From the NCBI RefSeq assembly GCF_050433395.1, contig NZ_JBNPXH010000012.1, positions 62,001 to 126,000 of the forward strand: DNA of 64,000 bases. Direction: 5' to 3'. The stretch is from Mobilitalea torta (GTDB taxonomy: Bacteria; Bacillota; Clostridia; Lachnospirales; Lachnospiraceae). Position numbers and translations under genes: made by a program. Numbering within the stretch: position 1 is the first letter of the stretch; each line of letters opens with the position of its first letter. Below, piece after piece: positions 50,465 to 60,686 of the stretch. Below the pieces are notes generated by a model. It did no database searches. It saw nothing but the letters and a program-made list of their open reading frames with translations, and had not been told where the DNA came from.

Positions 50465-50581
50465 TACAAGTATAAAACCTTATTGAAATAGCACAGGTGC
50501 TGCAGACCGCACAAACCCCACCGCCTTATTATAATTTAAAATAAAGGGGGATTTATATCCAAGGCCTGCAACACCCGTTTA

Positions 50582-51088
50582 TTATGCGTTAGCTCCGCAA
50601 CATTTCTTATACTTCTTACCGCTGCCGCAAGGACAGGGATCATTTCTCCCCACCTTCTTATCCTTCACAACGGTACCGGATTGCTTCTGTTCACGGTACA
50701 GCTCTTTTCTGCGCTCCGGTGTAAGAAGCGTATCCCATTCTTCCATCTCGTAAAGCCATTCCGCATGAGCTGCAACCATATTATAATACAGCTTCTCCTT
50801 ATCAAAGGCCAAGCTGACAGTGGTGTTCTCATCCATCTCCTCAATCGGATTGGACTTCACCAGACTGTCATTGATTCCATCCAAAAAGCCGACAAAGTAT
50901 TTTAACTCCGTATCAAACTCCGCCGCAAGAGAAGCTACTGTCCCTTCCCACACTTTATTTGCATCCGCAAGTAAAACCTTATAAATTTCCTTCTCAATGT
51001 TAAAATAATTGGCCCAGAATAATTGGCCGGAGCGATTATCCATATCATTGGCATAAGCATAATCTCTCCACTCTTGTAATAAACTCAT
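50582..51088 (-). CDS. SEC-C motif protein (168 aa)
   Basis: ATG 51088 chosen for AGGAAGG spacing. Helical body (LLQEWRDYAYANDMDNRSGQ and on) with C-terminal zinc motif KVGRNDPCPCGSGKKYKKCCG. The SEC-C motif, as in SecA, binds zinc and often ribosomes or proteins. Host gene; function unknown. Confidence 0.85.
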   Translation of the reverse strand: MSLLQEWRDYAYANDMDNRSGQLFWANYFNIEKEIYKVLLADANKVWEGTVASLAAEFDTELKYFVGFLDGINDSLVKSNPIEEMDENTTVSLAFDKEKLYYNMVAAHAEWLYEMEEWDTLLTPERRKELYREQKQSGTVVKDKKVGRNDPCPCGSGKKYKKCCGANA

Positions 51089-51594
51089 GGTTTCCATCCT
51101 TCCTCGTACATAAAAATAACCATTTTCGGCTTCTGTACCTTCCTCTTCCCTTGATTCTTCGGCACAGGTATGATATCTGTGGCTATTATACCATGTATAT
51201 ATATAAATTTCCAATATGAAATATTTTTATTTTAATGTATAAATCTTGTAAATGTGTATCATAATAGTAATATCCTAATAAGGAACGAGGTTCCATTGAG
51301 GGATGTAAATGCGTATGCTCTTTCATAATTGGATTCCCCCTCCAATTATGGTTACCAAAGAGAAGTTAAATACTTATCCTCCCCTTTTTAGTAGAACCCC
51401 CGTTACAACGACGTAGCGGGGGTTTTGCTTGTGGCTGGAATGGCCTGTTTTCGGAACTTATAGCTAGATAAAAATCATTTATTTCTTCCAATATATCTAC
51501 TTTATATGAGATTTGCCCCAAAATTGCCCCAAAATTATGATTTTCCAAGCATGGAATCAGAAATATTACATAATCAATATAGTGGGAAGTTTGT
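51089..51594. other. Intergenic region at the left edge of the second element
   Basis: Contains ATAATTGGA-TTCCCCC-TCCAATTAT (51325-51349), a weak 46-codon minus-strand frame (51186-51326, good ribosome site but no recognised family) and a plus-strand terminator AACCCCCG/CGGGGGTT plus T4 (51395-51428). It also has a tandem TTGCCCCAAAA repeat (51519-51538). The last may be part of an attachment site; the element's cargo begins at 51595. Confidence 0.4.
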
Positions 51595-53949
51595 TTACTT
51601 ATTATCATTCATAACAGGTCCTTTTGATAATTTATTGATAAAAACTTCTAAATTTAGTTCCCTCGGTGCAGCAGCAATTATTTTAAAAACCTTTTGGATA
51701 TTTTGAAACACGCTGTCTTTATGAGATTGAATATACTCCATTGATAAATTTTCAAAAAACATCCATAAAAAATAGAAATTTTGATCGGTCTTATGACTAG
51801 TTCCCAAAAGTATTGGAAGTTGATAGCCATCATCCCCAACAACCAAACAAAGTTTACGAATAAAGGTAGAAACTCCATTTATAGATTCTTCAAAATTTGC
51901 TATATCTTTATGCGTCAGACTTTCTAGCATTTTTGTAATACGATCCTTTGATGAGATTCGAGCACATACATGCTTATCGCGTATATAAATTGTTAATAAA
52001 TCAAAATATTTCGCACTTTTATATGTTTTTTGATAATGTAAATATGCCAATGCAGTAATTAATTCTTCATTGCTCATTCGGGTATCCTTTGATCTAAAGA
52101 TTTTCCCTTCATATTGTGAAGCTATACTTTTTATTTTTTTTGTAATAGCTTGTGTAACATAAGCATTCCACATTTCAAAGCTGTCGGGTTTTATAGGATA
52201 AGGCTTAGTATTCAATCGCAGAAATAAATCGATACTATTAAATTCCGGATTTTGTGCAGCATCGATTTCGACAACATCAATGGTAAAATCTAAAATATTA
52301 TCAATATAATGTGGATATTTATCATGGACATCATCAACATTCATTCCATTAAGTTCCTTTAAGATTTTCAATCCACTAAGCCTAAATTTATGTTTATCTG
52401 AAATCCTTTCAACACCATTCTCGTCAATATAGCTTTTACCTAAAAAACCAAGAAGTGTCAGAATTCGTTGTTGACCATCTATTACTTCTTTTACACGCTC
52501 TTTTCCTTTATAAATATAAATTGGAGGAATTTTAATACCTAACATGATACTTTCTAATAAATATGATGACTTTTGAATATTTTTCACTTCCGACCTTTGA
52601 TATGAAGGTCTAACTAAAAATTTCGATTGAAGCATATCAGCTAATATATCATCAATTGTCACAGAAACCGGGTCAGGTTTTATTAGTTTTAGGCTTATTA
52701 ACTGTTCTTTCTGTGAATTTTTATCCATTATACTGGAGAAAAAAGCTGCATCTTTCATATGCATAGAAAAATCTATCTGATATTTTTTGTTTAAGTAATT
52801 GCTTATAAAGCGATACCTATCTATCGTTGCATTTCTATAATGACTACCTGTTAATTCAAAAATTGCTTCTGGTGTATGAAATACATTTAAAATATCAGAC
52901 CAAAAAATAGTATTACTTGATGCATTAATAATGTTTTTTGCAATATTAAAAGCATCTTTTTGAGGTATCTCTATTTCTTGATCCATCGCAATAAGAAATC
53001 CCCAGCAAAGTACTTCGTAGAAAAGTACATTATTATAGATAGCATTTTTATCTAGTTCTTCCTTTATCGATGTTAATAGATTTATAACCACTAGAAATCT
53101 ATGCATAATTACATCAGGATGACTTTGAGCAATTTCTATAGTATAAAACTGGCGGATAATATCATATCTGCGAGATGATTTTGCGTAGTTATAAATAGGG
53201 ATTTTAGTCATCGTAAGTATTGTACGAATTCGATCAATCAAAATATTAATTCGATCCCTTTTAGACAAACCGAATTTACTTTTAGGCAAGAACAATTCCT
53301 CAGCATCCTTTAAACTTTTAGGCATCTTATCAAGATAAGACTTCAAAGCAACTGTAATAGGATCATCAATGTATTCAGCTCTTGCATTTTCTTCCCTTTT
53401 CAAAGGTGTAATTCCAGAATTGTATCTTTTAAAAATCTCCTTTTTAATTTTGTCTTCTTTTTCCGATGTCAGTAGTGGTTCATTTGTAACGCTGCATTGA
53501 AGAATACGCAATTTTGTATTATTAAAACTGTCAAGTGTATCCTCATCAAAATCAATATATTTTTGGCCTGTAAAGGAATACAAACGATGTAAACCGTTTT
53601 CTTGCAAAGTTAAATCATTTCCCAAAAACTTCAATAATGTTTCATATCTTTGGCGACCATCAATGACTTCATTTTTTGCATCATTATTTGAAGAACCTTT
53701 AAAAAGCACCAACGGAGGTATTTCCGTTCCAAGTAATATGCTTTCAATAAAATATGTGGCTTTTTCCTTATCCCAAACATAGTTTCTCTGAAAATAAGGT
53801 TTATAATTAATTTTTCCTGCAAATCTTTGGTTTAAAAAAATGGATTGAATTGACCTTAGAGAATTTTCTATTTTTAAATTGTTTTTAAAAATATCCATAA
53901 TATCACTATAATCTAAATTCCAACTTGAAATATCTTTTGTAGATGACAT
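51595..53949 (-). CDS. Tandem DUF262 protein (784 aa)
   Basis: Two DUF262 (ParB/GmrS-like) domains in one chain. The first has YFQRNYVWDKEKATYFIES (~52-70) and NEVIDGRQRYETLL (~93-106). The second has RPSYQRSEVKNIQKSSYLLE (~447-466) and KEVIDGQQRILTLL (~487-500). Each keeps the DGxQR motif linked to NTP binding or hydrolysis in GmrSD and SspE-like proteins. Middle and C-terminal parts are helical without an HNH (DUF1524) motif that I can see. Follows the methyltransferase-like gene by 3 bp; together they form the element's cargo. Confidence 0.8.
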   Translation of the reverse strand: MSSTKDISSWNLDYSDIMDIFKNNLKIENSLRSIQSIFLNQRFAGKINYKPYFQRNYVWDKEKATYFIESILLGTEIPPLVLFKGSSNNDAKNEVIDGRQRYETLLKFLGNDLTLQENGLHRLYSFTGQKYIDFDEDTLDSFNNTKLRILQCSVTNEPLLTSEKEDKIKKEIFKRYNSGITPLKREENARAEYIDDPITVALKSYLDKMPKSLKDAEELFLPKSKFGLSKRDRINILIDRIRTILTMTKIPIYNYAKSSRRYDIIRQFYTIEIAQSHPDVIMHRFLVVINLLTSIKEELDKNAIYNNVLFYEVLCWGFLIAMDQEIEIPQKDAFNIAKNIINASSNTIFWSDILNVFHTPEAIFELTGSHYRNATIDRYRFISNYLNKKYQIDFSMHMKDAAFFSSIMDKNSQKEQLISLKLIKPDPVSVTIDDILADMLQSKFLVRPSYQRSEVKNIQKSSYLLESIMLGIKIPPIYIYKGKERVKEVIDGQQRILTLLGFLGKSYIDENGVERISDKHKFRLSGLKILKELNGMNVDDVHDKYPHYIDNILDFTIDVVEIDAAQNPEFNSIDLFLRLNTKPYPIKPDSFEMWNAYVTQAITKKIKSIASQYEGKIFRSKDTRMSNEELITALAYLHYQKTYKSAKYFDLLTIYIRDKHVCARISSKDRITKMLESLTHKDIANFEESINGVSTFIRKLCLVVGDDGYQLPILLGTSHKTDQNFYFLWMFFENLSMEYIQSHKDSVFQNIQKVFKIIAAAPRELNLEVFINKLSKGPVMNDNK

Positions 53950-53952
53950 AAT

Positions 53953-55494
53953 TTAACCTCCTATTATTTCTCTTTTTCTTCTGACTTTTGCTTTGAATGA
54001 TTCTAATTCATCCTTTGAAATTACAGATCCTTGGAAAAAGAATTCATTATTATAATTTATACGTTGCTTTACTAATCCGTCTAAAGCAAAACGAAAGATG
54101 TACTGCCAGCTTTTGTTCCTCATTGCATTTTCTATTTGATGAATAGCAGGAAGCCATTCATAAAGATAACGGCATTCATCATAAATTACTAGGTCTGTAA
54201 ACATATCTGTACTTTTTGCACAATACTTATAAGAATGACGTTTCTCTTCATTACTATGGAGCGGGTACGCTAATTGATTAATGACCACATCAAAAAAGAG
54301 GGACGCTGAAGGGCGGTCCAGAAATTGGTAGATATTTTGATTAGTATCAAAAAAATTTCCAATCGATGCAATTTTCACATCACCTCCAAAACAACCATTC
54401 TTTAATGCTATAAAGAATCTTACACCTCTGACAAGCTTATCCCAGCTTCCATCTAAACCCACAAGATCAGTATATAGGAGATTAGAATTAAATTTACACT
54501 CATTTTGACTTTTCTTCTTTAACAATAAATCCATAGTAAGAATCCATTTACATACTGAGTTGTTTTTTATACTATTTATAATCTCCAGATTTGTAGATGA
54601 CTTGGCTTCCTCTATTTCACTCATAGTAAATAAATTAGAATATGGCGCCAGCTCTCCAAATCGTTGAAGTGGAATAATTATTGATGCCAAATCCGATAGG
54701 ATACATGTAATAAACCTATCATAATAATCGTCAAACATTAACTGAACCTCTTGATAAATCTGCTCGTAATTATCAACACTAAAACTATTTTTTTCATTAT
54801 TAGAAACATTAACATTCGGGGATTGTTTGAAAAGCATATATAATGCAATCATCTTTGCATATTCAACTTTGATGCTTTCTTTTGTAATATCAGGCTTTGC
54901 AAAATTGGTTATCAATACGCCTGGTGAATTTAATCGCTGATGATAAAAAAGAGTTGCAGCACATCGAAGAGCATGTTGAGTAGAAATAATAGCCCCACAA
55001 GCATCAATATAAACAATATCAAATTTTTTCGGTGATTGCTTAAAGAATTGCTCAATTGACATTTTAACTATTTTGGGTTGTGGAAAGGCCGTTGTATTGT
55101 AGGTATCAACTGCTTTTAAATAAGTTTCTTTATCATTTTCAAATGCCCAAATATTTTGTGGCAAAACTCCAAGTGATATCAATTCGTTAAAATCATTTTC
55201 CGGTTGTGGTCCGGACAAATAGCAAACACTTAAATCAGAAGGACGTTTATATCCAATTACTGAATCATGTAATGATTCCCACGCAGAAAAGTAAGTCGAT
55301 TGAATTTCTTCAACTTCTTTTCTTGCAGGTTCACCCTCATCAAGCTGAAGAAAATAATCAATGATTTGCCTAACATATTTTCTTGGTACGCAACAAGCCT
55401 GATGTCTTTCCACAGTCAAAGCCTCTATTGCATGAGACAGGATTCTGTGACGTACAAAATTTTTATCATCTTGCTTATAATCATATATATTCAT
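53953..55494 (-). CDS. Predicted Rossmann methyltransferase-like protein (513 aa)
   Basis: ATG 55494 after AAAGGGG. Residues 1-80 helical. Residues 88-200 look like a class I methyltransferase fold: LSVCYLSGPQPENDF (motif I place, degenerate), NIWAFENDKETYLKAV (acidic end of beta-2), IVKMSIEQFF, KKFDIVYIDACG (motif IV place), GVLITNFAKPD. The C-terminal ~300 residues are unassigned. The Gly loop is not the consensus GxGxG, so enzymatic activity is uncertain. Overlaps nothing; same operon as the DUF262 protein. Confidence 0.65.
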   Translation of the reverse strand: MNIYDYKQDDKNFVRHRILSHAIEALTVERHQACCVPRKYVRQIIDYFLQLDEGEPARKEVEEIQSTYFSAWESLHDSVIGYKRPSDLSVCYLSGPQPENDFNELISLGVLPQNIWAFENDKETYLKAVDTYNTTAFPQPKIVKMSIEQFFKQSPKKFDIVYIDACGAIISTQHALRCAATLFYHQRLNSPGVLITNFAKPDITKESIKVEYAKMIALYMLFKQSPNVNVSNNEKNSFSVDNYEQIYQEVQLMFDDYYDRFITCILSDLASIIIPLQRFGELAPYSNLFTMSEIEEAKSSTNLEIINSIKNNSVCKWILTMDLLLKKKSQNECKFNSNLLYTDLVGLDGSWDKLVRGVRFFIALKNGCFGGDVKIASIGNFFDTNQNIYQFLDRPSASLFFDVVINQLAYPLHSNEEKRHSYKYCAKSTDMFTDLVIYDECRYLYEWLPAIHQIENAMRNKSWQYIFRFALDGLVKQRINYNNEFFFQGSVISKDELESFKAKVRRKREIIGG

Positions 55495-55587
55495 TAATAA
55501 CCCCTTTCTGTATAGTTTTATGATTGATATAAGGAATATAATAAACTTCTCATGCTTGCTATAATATATAATTCAAACATTATACGT

Positions 55588-55631
55588 TAATATTACCATG
55601 TATTTCACCTTACAAATACATGGTAATATTA
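55588..55631. repeat. Perfect 18-bp inverted repeat upstream of the cargo operon
   Basis: TAATATTACCATGTATTT and its exact complement flank 8 nt. AT-rich with no T-run, so a poor terminator. A minus-strand TATAAT (55584-55579) lies next to it, so the repeat covers the promoter's upstream half: probably an operator, or an end/origin structure. Confidence 0.8.
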
Positions 55632-55667
55632 TACACCAAACATCAATATAGGTTCAACACTATTATT

Positions 55668-56825
55668 TTACAAAATCCAAAATAAACCTGCAATTTTCTG
55701 CATTTCATTTGCTTTAATATTGGGTAAAACATGTGAATACAAATCCATAGTCATTGCCAGTTTGCTATGGCCAAGAATTGCTTTAAGTACCTGCGGCTGC
55801 ATTCCATTTTCGATACATCTCGTCGCAAATGTATGCCGGAATGTATGCGGCGTTATATGCTCAAATACGATACCGTCACTGTTAATACTATAGATTACTG
55901 CATTTAAATCTAATCTAAACCGATCTCGATTCATCGGATAGCCTAATTCAGACGTAAACACAAGGTCCTCCAATCCTTCCTTTGACATCCATAGTTCCCC
56001 CAAATTCATACGCTGCTCTGCCTGTTTCTTCTTCCTATTCTTTAGAAGATTATACACATTATCGAGCATTGGAATATCCCTTTTGGAGGTTATAGTCTTT
56101 GGCGTATCCAAATAATACTCATTATTATTAAAATTCAACGAGTTATTAACATGAATTATTTTATTTTTCAAATCAATATCCTGCCAGCGAAGGCCACGTA
56201 ATTCACCGGATCGCATGCCAGTAGATAATGCAAGCTCACAAATATCCGCAAGATAGCTCTTTTTAACATATTCCAGAAATATTGCTTGTTCCTCAACGGT
56301 CATGACCCTATGCTCTTTATGTATTACATTTCGCGGTAACGTTGTAAGCGGTACGGGATTCTCCTTAATCACCTTGTTCTTAATCGCTTGCTTATACATA
56401 CCGCTTAACACAACTGACGTTAATTCAATTGTATTATTTGAATAACCTTTTCGCTGCATGTCGTTATAAAGCTTTTGAATATGCTCTGGGCGTATATCTT
56501 TCAATTTCCTTTTACCAAATTCATTTTTAATATAACAATTGAAATGTTCTTGATAAACAGTTATAGTGCCTTTCTTAACAGAAGGTCTTTTATACTGATC
56601 TAACCATGTTTGAAACCAATCGTTCACCGTTATATTTTGCTGCTTTGCATAGATACCATGCTCTACCTCATACCGTAAATCATTGAGCATCTTCTTGCAC
56701 TCGCTTGATGATTTGCCAACCACATAATAGTCTTGACCCGCATATCGGAATCTTCCTTCATATCTGCCATCTACTTTTTGACGTATTCCCTTTGGTAATT
56801 CCTTACCGTTATTATCATAAGCCAT
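55668..56825 (-). CDS. Tyrosine integrase of the second element (385 aa)
   Basis: N-terminal AP2-like arm domain (GIRQKVDGRYEGRFRYAGQD), core-binding domain, catalytic domain with LALSTGMRSGELRGLRWQDI (Arg), ITPHTFRHTFATRCIENGM (HxxR), ILGHSKLAMTMDLYSHV (His, Tyr). Tn916/ICE-like. Ends with FWIL. Integrase of the element to the right. Confidence 0.9.
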   Translation of the reverse strand: MAYDNNGKELPKGIRQKVDGRYEGRFRYAGQDYYVVGKSSSECKKMLNDLRYEVEHGIYAKQQNITVNDWFQTWLDQYKRPSVKKGTITVYQEHFNCYIKNEFGKRKLKDIRPEHIQKLYNDMQRKGYSNNTIELTSVVLSGMYKQAIKNKVIKENPVPLTTLPRNVIHKEHRVMTVEEQAIFLEYVKKSYLADICELALSTGMRSGELRGLRWQDIDLKNKIIHVNNSLNFNNNEYYLDTPKTITSKRDIPMLDNVYNLLKNRKKKQAEQRMNLGELWMSKEGLEDLVFTSELGYPMNRDRFRLDLNAVIYSINSDGIVFEHITPHTFRHTFATRCIENGMQPQVLKAILGHSKLAMTMDLYSHVLPNIKANEMQKIAGLFWIL

Positions 56826-56898
56826 TATGCTCCTCCTCTGTACTTAGGAAGAAGGCATCTGCTTACTCATCCTTGAATCCGCAGATGCCTTCTATCTC

Positions 56899-57090
56899 TT
56901 ATTCTGCTATACTGTTTATGTAGTCTTTAATAATTTCCATGCTCCATAAAACTCTCCTATTAATTCGTATTTTGGCACCGGCATTTACGCCAATTCTCAC
57001 AGCCGTTGCTCTTCCACAGCCAAGTCTGAGTTTTAGTTCATCAGTATCAACCAAAAGTTTGTTTCTGTCAGATTTTATTGTTCTCTGCAT
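56899..57090 (-). CDS. Excisionase-like protein (63 aa)
   Basis: ATG 57090. Resembles Tn916-type Xis: KLRLGCGRATAVRIGVNAGA, then KIRINRRVLWSMEIIKDYI. Next to the integrase; would favour excision. Confidence 0.75.
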   Translation of the reverse strand: MQRTIKSDRNKLLVDTDELKLRLGCGRATAVRIGVNAGAKIRINRRVLWSMEIIKDYINSIAE

Positions 57091-57172
57091 TTTTATCACC
57101 TCCATATATGTACTGTATGTATTCCATCAAAGAAATAATATATAACTCATCTTGTAACCTGTACGAGCTAAT

Positions 57173-58621
57173 CTAAATAGCATGTTTTTTCTTAAATATA
57201 CCCAGTTCCTTAGTCGTATCCTGTTCATCAGTCACCTCCTGTCCCCTTTCTTCCAATTCATCTAGATCCACTAATTCAATTCCTTTATACCCTCTGGAAT
57301 TATAAGGAACTGACGGATCATTGGTTATATTTTTTCTGGTCACATGGAAAATCGACTTTAATATCCTTGACCAGCTAGAGCTATACATTACATCAACACC
57401 TTTCTTATCGCAGAATAATCTGTAATATTTTTCGAGCTGACAGCTTGCTACCGCTTTTTTCGGATTACGCCTAATATGCTTTTGAGCAAAGGCAAGAAAG
57501 CTATTAACATCATTGATATACCCTTCCACAACTTTATTCATTTCTTTCTGATTACTAAAAACAAAATTATTTTCCTTTAGTCTTTTTAATGCTTCCATTG
57601 CACGTGATACGATAAGTTCTCTTTCTTCAAGCAATCTTTCTGCCAGATTATCAATTATATCCTCTGGATCAACTACATTCTTAAAAGGTAATATTCTCAT
57701 TCTCTTAAAAAAAGCCTCATCTGCATCCGTCGCCTTAGCAACTATCGGTAACTCGTTACAAGCAAAAAGAAATAATGCCTTGTTATCAAAAACAAAATGG
57801 TCCTGTCCCTTATAGCATACAGTAATTGCATCAGAACCCGTTAGTGACTTAAAGATATCGATTCTTTTATTTGCGATCCCGCTCATTTCGCCACTCACAT
57901 TTAAGTGCTTTCCAAATAATTGGGCCACTGTAAATTCCTCGCCTAATTGTGAAAAAGACACCGCAGATACGAATTTATTACCGACAATATTTTTTATTAA
58001 ACTTAATGCCACTGACTTTCCCGAATTACTTGGCCCATAGAAAAATAGTGATATTTTTCTATTTCTTATATTACTTATACAAAGACCGACGATTTCCTCA
58101 AAGGTATCTCTCTGTTTCTTATCATCAAACGTCCTCTTCAGAAATTTATAATACTCACTTTCTTCAAATTTCTCCTTATCAAATGTTCCCGGTCTCTTCA
58201 TATTCAGATGATATGTAAAATAAAATTCCGGTGTCTTTCTCTGTATAACCTCAGATGAAGCAATATTTACCAGACCATCAAGATAATTGAGGTAGTAATT
58301 CCGTTGCTGTAAATCTTTTGCTTCAACATAAATAAGTTTCTGATCAGACTTTATCCACTTTACTGCCTCTCGTATGGAAAATGTGCCTATATATAACTTG
58401 ATACCCTCATCCATACTGTTTCTAATGATATACTCCCCTCTGTCACTATCAATCGGGGTATAATCATTACTAACTTCATCATAGATACTGACGACGCCAT
58501 CTATATTGGCGCATCTGCATTTTTCCATGATGATCTGAGATATTTCATAGGAACTAATTTTACCTCCCTTGCTTTCACTCCGATCCATCCTATCTTCTCC
58601 TTCTTCATTGAAGCTTTTCAT
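57173..58621 (-). CDS. P4/D5-like primase-helicase (482 aa)
   Basis: ATG 58621 after AGGAGGTAAG. SF3 helicase region: LFFYGPSNSGKSVALSLIKN (Walker A), VSGEMSGIANKRIDIFKSLTG (Walker B-like region), ALFLFACNELPIVAKATDAD. D5_N-type domain before it and Pox_D5-like C-terminus. A replication protein of the element. Confidence 0.85.
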   Translation of the reverse strand: MKSFNEEGEDRMDRSESKGGKISSYEISQIIMEKCRCANIDGVVSIYDEVSNDYTPIDSDRGEYIIRNSMDEGIKLYIGTFSIREAVKWIKSDQKLIYVEAKDLQQRNYYLNYLDGLVNIASSEVIQRKTPEFYFTYHLNMKRPGTFDKEKFEESEYYKFLKRTFDDKKQRDTFEEIVGLCISNIRNRKISLFFYGPSNSGKSVALSLIKNIVGNKFVSAVSFSQLGEEFTVAQLFGKHLNVSGEMSGIANKRIDIFKSLTGSDAITVCYKGQDHFVFDNKALFLFACNELPIVAKATDADEAFFKRMRILPFKNVVDPEDIIDNLAERLLEERELIVSRAMEALKRLKENNFVFSNQKEMNKVVEGYINDVNSFLAFAQKHIRRNPKKAVASCQLEKYYRLFCDKKGVDVMYSSSWSRILKSIFHVTRKNITNDPSVPYNSRGYKGIELVDLDELEERGQEVTDEQDTTKELGIFKKKHAI

Positions 58622-58953
58622 GTTAGCTTACCTCCTATTGTTGGATTTGTTTTTACGTTTTCTGTTGCAAATGTGGCCGCTTCATGATACAATTGCATTA
58701 AATCTACATGACTTGTTTTTAACTTAGCACCTCCTGTTTTTGATGTAATCTTAGTATATAAAAAATATATAAGGGTTTCTAATGGACTTTATTTCTTACC
58801 ATTTTCTGTAAATCATTTAAATATAACTGTTTAGCTCATCTCATTTTATCAATGTAAAATTTCGCAAAAAAAGATTATCAGAAACATTACTATTTCCAAT
58901 AATCTTTAAGCCGGACTATTCCTAAATACATTATTTTATATTATTGCTGGTCT
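58622..58953. other. Non-coding gap with promoter-like AT-rich stretch and a terminator
   Basis: Minus strand: TATACT (-10-like, ~58760) preceding the primase gene, and the terminator at 58870-58907 for the gene to the right. No open frame worth calling. Confidence 0.5.
58870..58907 (-). terminator. Rho-independent terminator
   Basis: AAAGATTAT / ATAATCTTT stem (9 bp) with 20-nt loop, followed by T-run on the minus strand. Ends the unit starting at 60661. Confidence 0.75.
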
Positions 58954-59409
58954 TTATTTTTCATTGCTATAATATATTGACATTTGCTTCCGTCTCGCCC
59001 ATATAATATCATTCATTATCATCCGATTTATTCTTATTTCATTATCCGCAACACTTAGCATATTTTGCATAAGTGATTTAATGCTCTCTTCTTTTGTTTT
59101 GATAAACCGCTTCAGCATTTCTTCATAACCCAATTTAAATGTCGCAACAATAGACGCTGTATAATAATGACTGATCATTATGTAAAAAAGATCGGCCAAT
59201 CCTATGGCAGATATATATTGAAGAAAGATCCTGTTACTGGTCAAATTATAGTTTATTTCCTTTAAAGGATTAAGAAGTTTCGGCAGAATAATAAAGTCAG
59301 GATGACTATATGATCTCTTTATTCTTCCAAATACTTCATCAAAAAGTTCGTTATTTATTAAATCATCAGCAATTGAATCCGACATTTTTTTTAATGATAT
59401 CTGATGCAA
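58954..59409 (-). CDS. Hypothetical protein (151 aa)
   Basis: Start at 59409 or ATG 59385; both lie within the end of the upstream gene, so translation is probably coupled. All-helical (FDEVFGRIKRSYSHPDFIIL, then EEMLKRFIKTKEESIKSLMQ). No family recognised. Confidence 0.6.
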   Translation of the reverse strand: MHQISLKKMSDSIADDLINNELFDEVFGRIKRSYSHPDFIILPKLLNPLKEINYNLTSNRIFLQYISAIGLADLFYIMISHYYTASIVATFKLGYEEMLKRFIKTKEESIKSLMQNMLSVADNEIRINRMIMNDIIWARRKQMSIYYSNEK

Positions 59410-60661
59410 TAAATGCCTTGTCTATTATTTTTATCTTTTCATTTTTCTTTACAATTTCTACAAGCAGATTTTTTAAGTTAATATGGATATTTTCTTTTTC
59501 CTCTTCATCAATTTTAAACAGCCATCTATCCCTAAAATTCCAGTTTCTTTCTTTTCCAAACCTCCCACACTTTCTGATTTCTCCATAAAATAGATTAATA
59601 ACATTTCCATCTTGGAGTATGTCGTCTATTATAGATACAGTCAAATCGTACATAAACTCATTCGCATCCAGTTCTTGTTTCTTAGAAGGCAATTGCTGAT
59701 GTATACTCTTCAAATGTCTATTACTTTTGAGAAGGCTAAATATTTTCGTCTTCAATTTTTTGTTTTTTAAAGCGTGTATTATAATCTGTGTATGAAAAAT
59801 ATATGACTGTGCAATCCAATCTTCCTTGTATCCATATACTTCTTTACAGATTGCATTATGATCAAGTTGAAAGGTAAAATCTAATTCACAATTATCTCCG
59901 CAAGCGGTTTTCAAGTGAAATAATTGCTCATTTATAAAAGTAAATACAATCATATGGAGATCAATCCATGAGCCTTTTTCTGACTTTTTGGGCAATATAC
60001 ATTTTGATTTCAAGGCCAAAATTTCTAATCCTGCATCATCCTTAGGATCTATAAAAAAATGATAGTTTTTAATCAAAAAAACATAAAACAAAAATTCATA
60101 ATTACTTTTGTTCCACCCTTTACTATTTTTATCCTCTCTATAGTTAAAAATTGATCTCCAAATATAATCGCATTGCTGTTCAATATCAAAAGTCAATACA
60201 TTGTCATCATCTTCATAGAATTTATCCTCATACCTCTTTATAAACCGAAATGTTGCATTTTCAAATATGGCAATATTATTACTCATTAAGTAATCTAAAC
60301 TTTTCTTCACGAATGCCACATATTTCGTTATTGACTTTACTTCACAATGACTTTCGTTATCTTCCACATGACATAAGATACTATCGTCAATAATACTTCT
60401 TCTTATAGCGGCAATATTTTGCTTGATAAATTTGTCAGATTTTGAACGCCCTAAGGTATGGGTTATTCGATTTAAGAATTCATCATATAGAAATTCTGTC
60501 ATAGTATAGAATTTTTCATGATCAGTATTATCTTGCTCCATAGATTTAAGTTGACGAATCGTGCTTTTTTCAATCTCATCATACATTACGAACATTTTTT
60601 TCCTGTCATTTCCGATATCACCATTTAACTCCTTGAAAGCATTGTATTTTACATTTTTCAT
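59366..60661 (-). CDS. Hypothetical protein (431 aa)
   Basis: ATG 60661 after GGAGG. Helical, rich in Lys, Asp, Phe and Tyr (YDEFLNRITHTLGRSKSDKF, then DYIWRSIFNYREDKNSKGWN). Not recognised; co-transcribed with the 58954 gene. Low GC, like the element's cargo. Confidence 0.65.
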   Translation of the reverse strand: MKNVKYNAFKELNGDIGNDRKKMFVMYDEIEKSTIRQLKSMEQDNTDHEKFYTMTEFLYDEFLNRITHTLGRSKSDKFIKQNIAAIRRSIIDDSILCHVEDNESHCEVKSITKYVAFVKKSLDYLMSNNIAIFENATFRFIKRYEDKFYEDDDNVLTFDIEQQCDYIWRSIFNYREDKNSKGWNKSNYEFLFYVFLIKNYHFFIDPKDDAGLEILALKSKCILPKKSEKGSWIDLHMIVFTFINEQLFHLKTACGDNCELDFTFQLDHNAICKEVYGYKEDWIAQSYIFHTQIIIHALKNKKLKTKIFSLLKSNRHLKSIHQQLPSKKQELDANEFMYDLTVSIIDDILQDGNVINLFYGEIRKCGRFGKERNWNFRDRWLFKIDEEEKENIHINLKNLLVEIVKKNEKIKIIDKAFIASDIIKKNVGFNC

Positions 60662-60686
60662 CCTAGTAATATCCTCCCTTATCCTA

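Noticed and set aside
51366..51608. 80-aa minus-strand frame
   Set aside because: Covers a terminator and the TTGCCCC repeats, without a family or convincing start.
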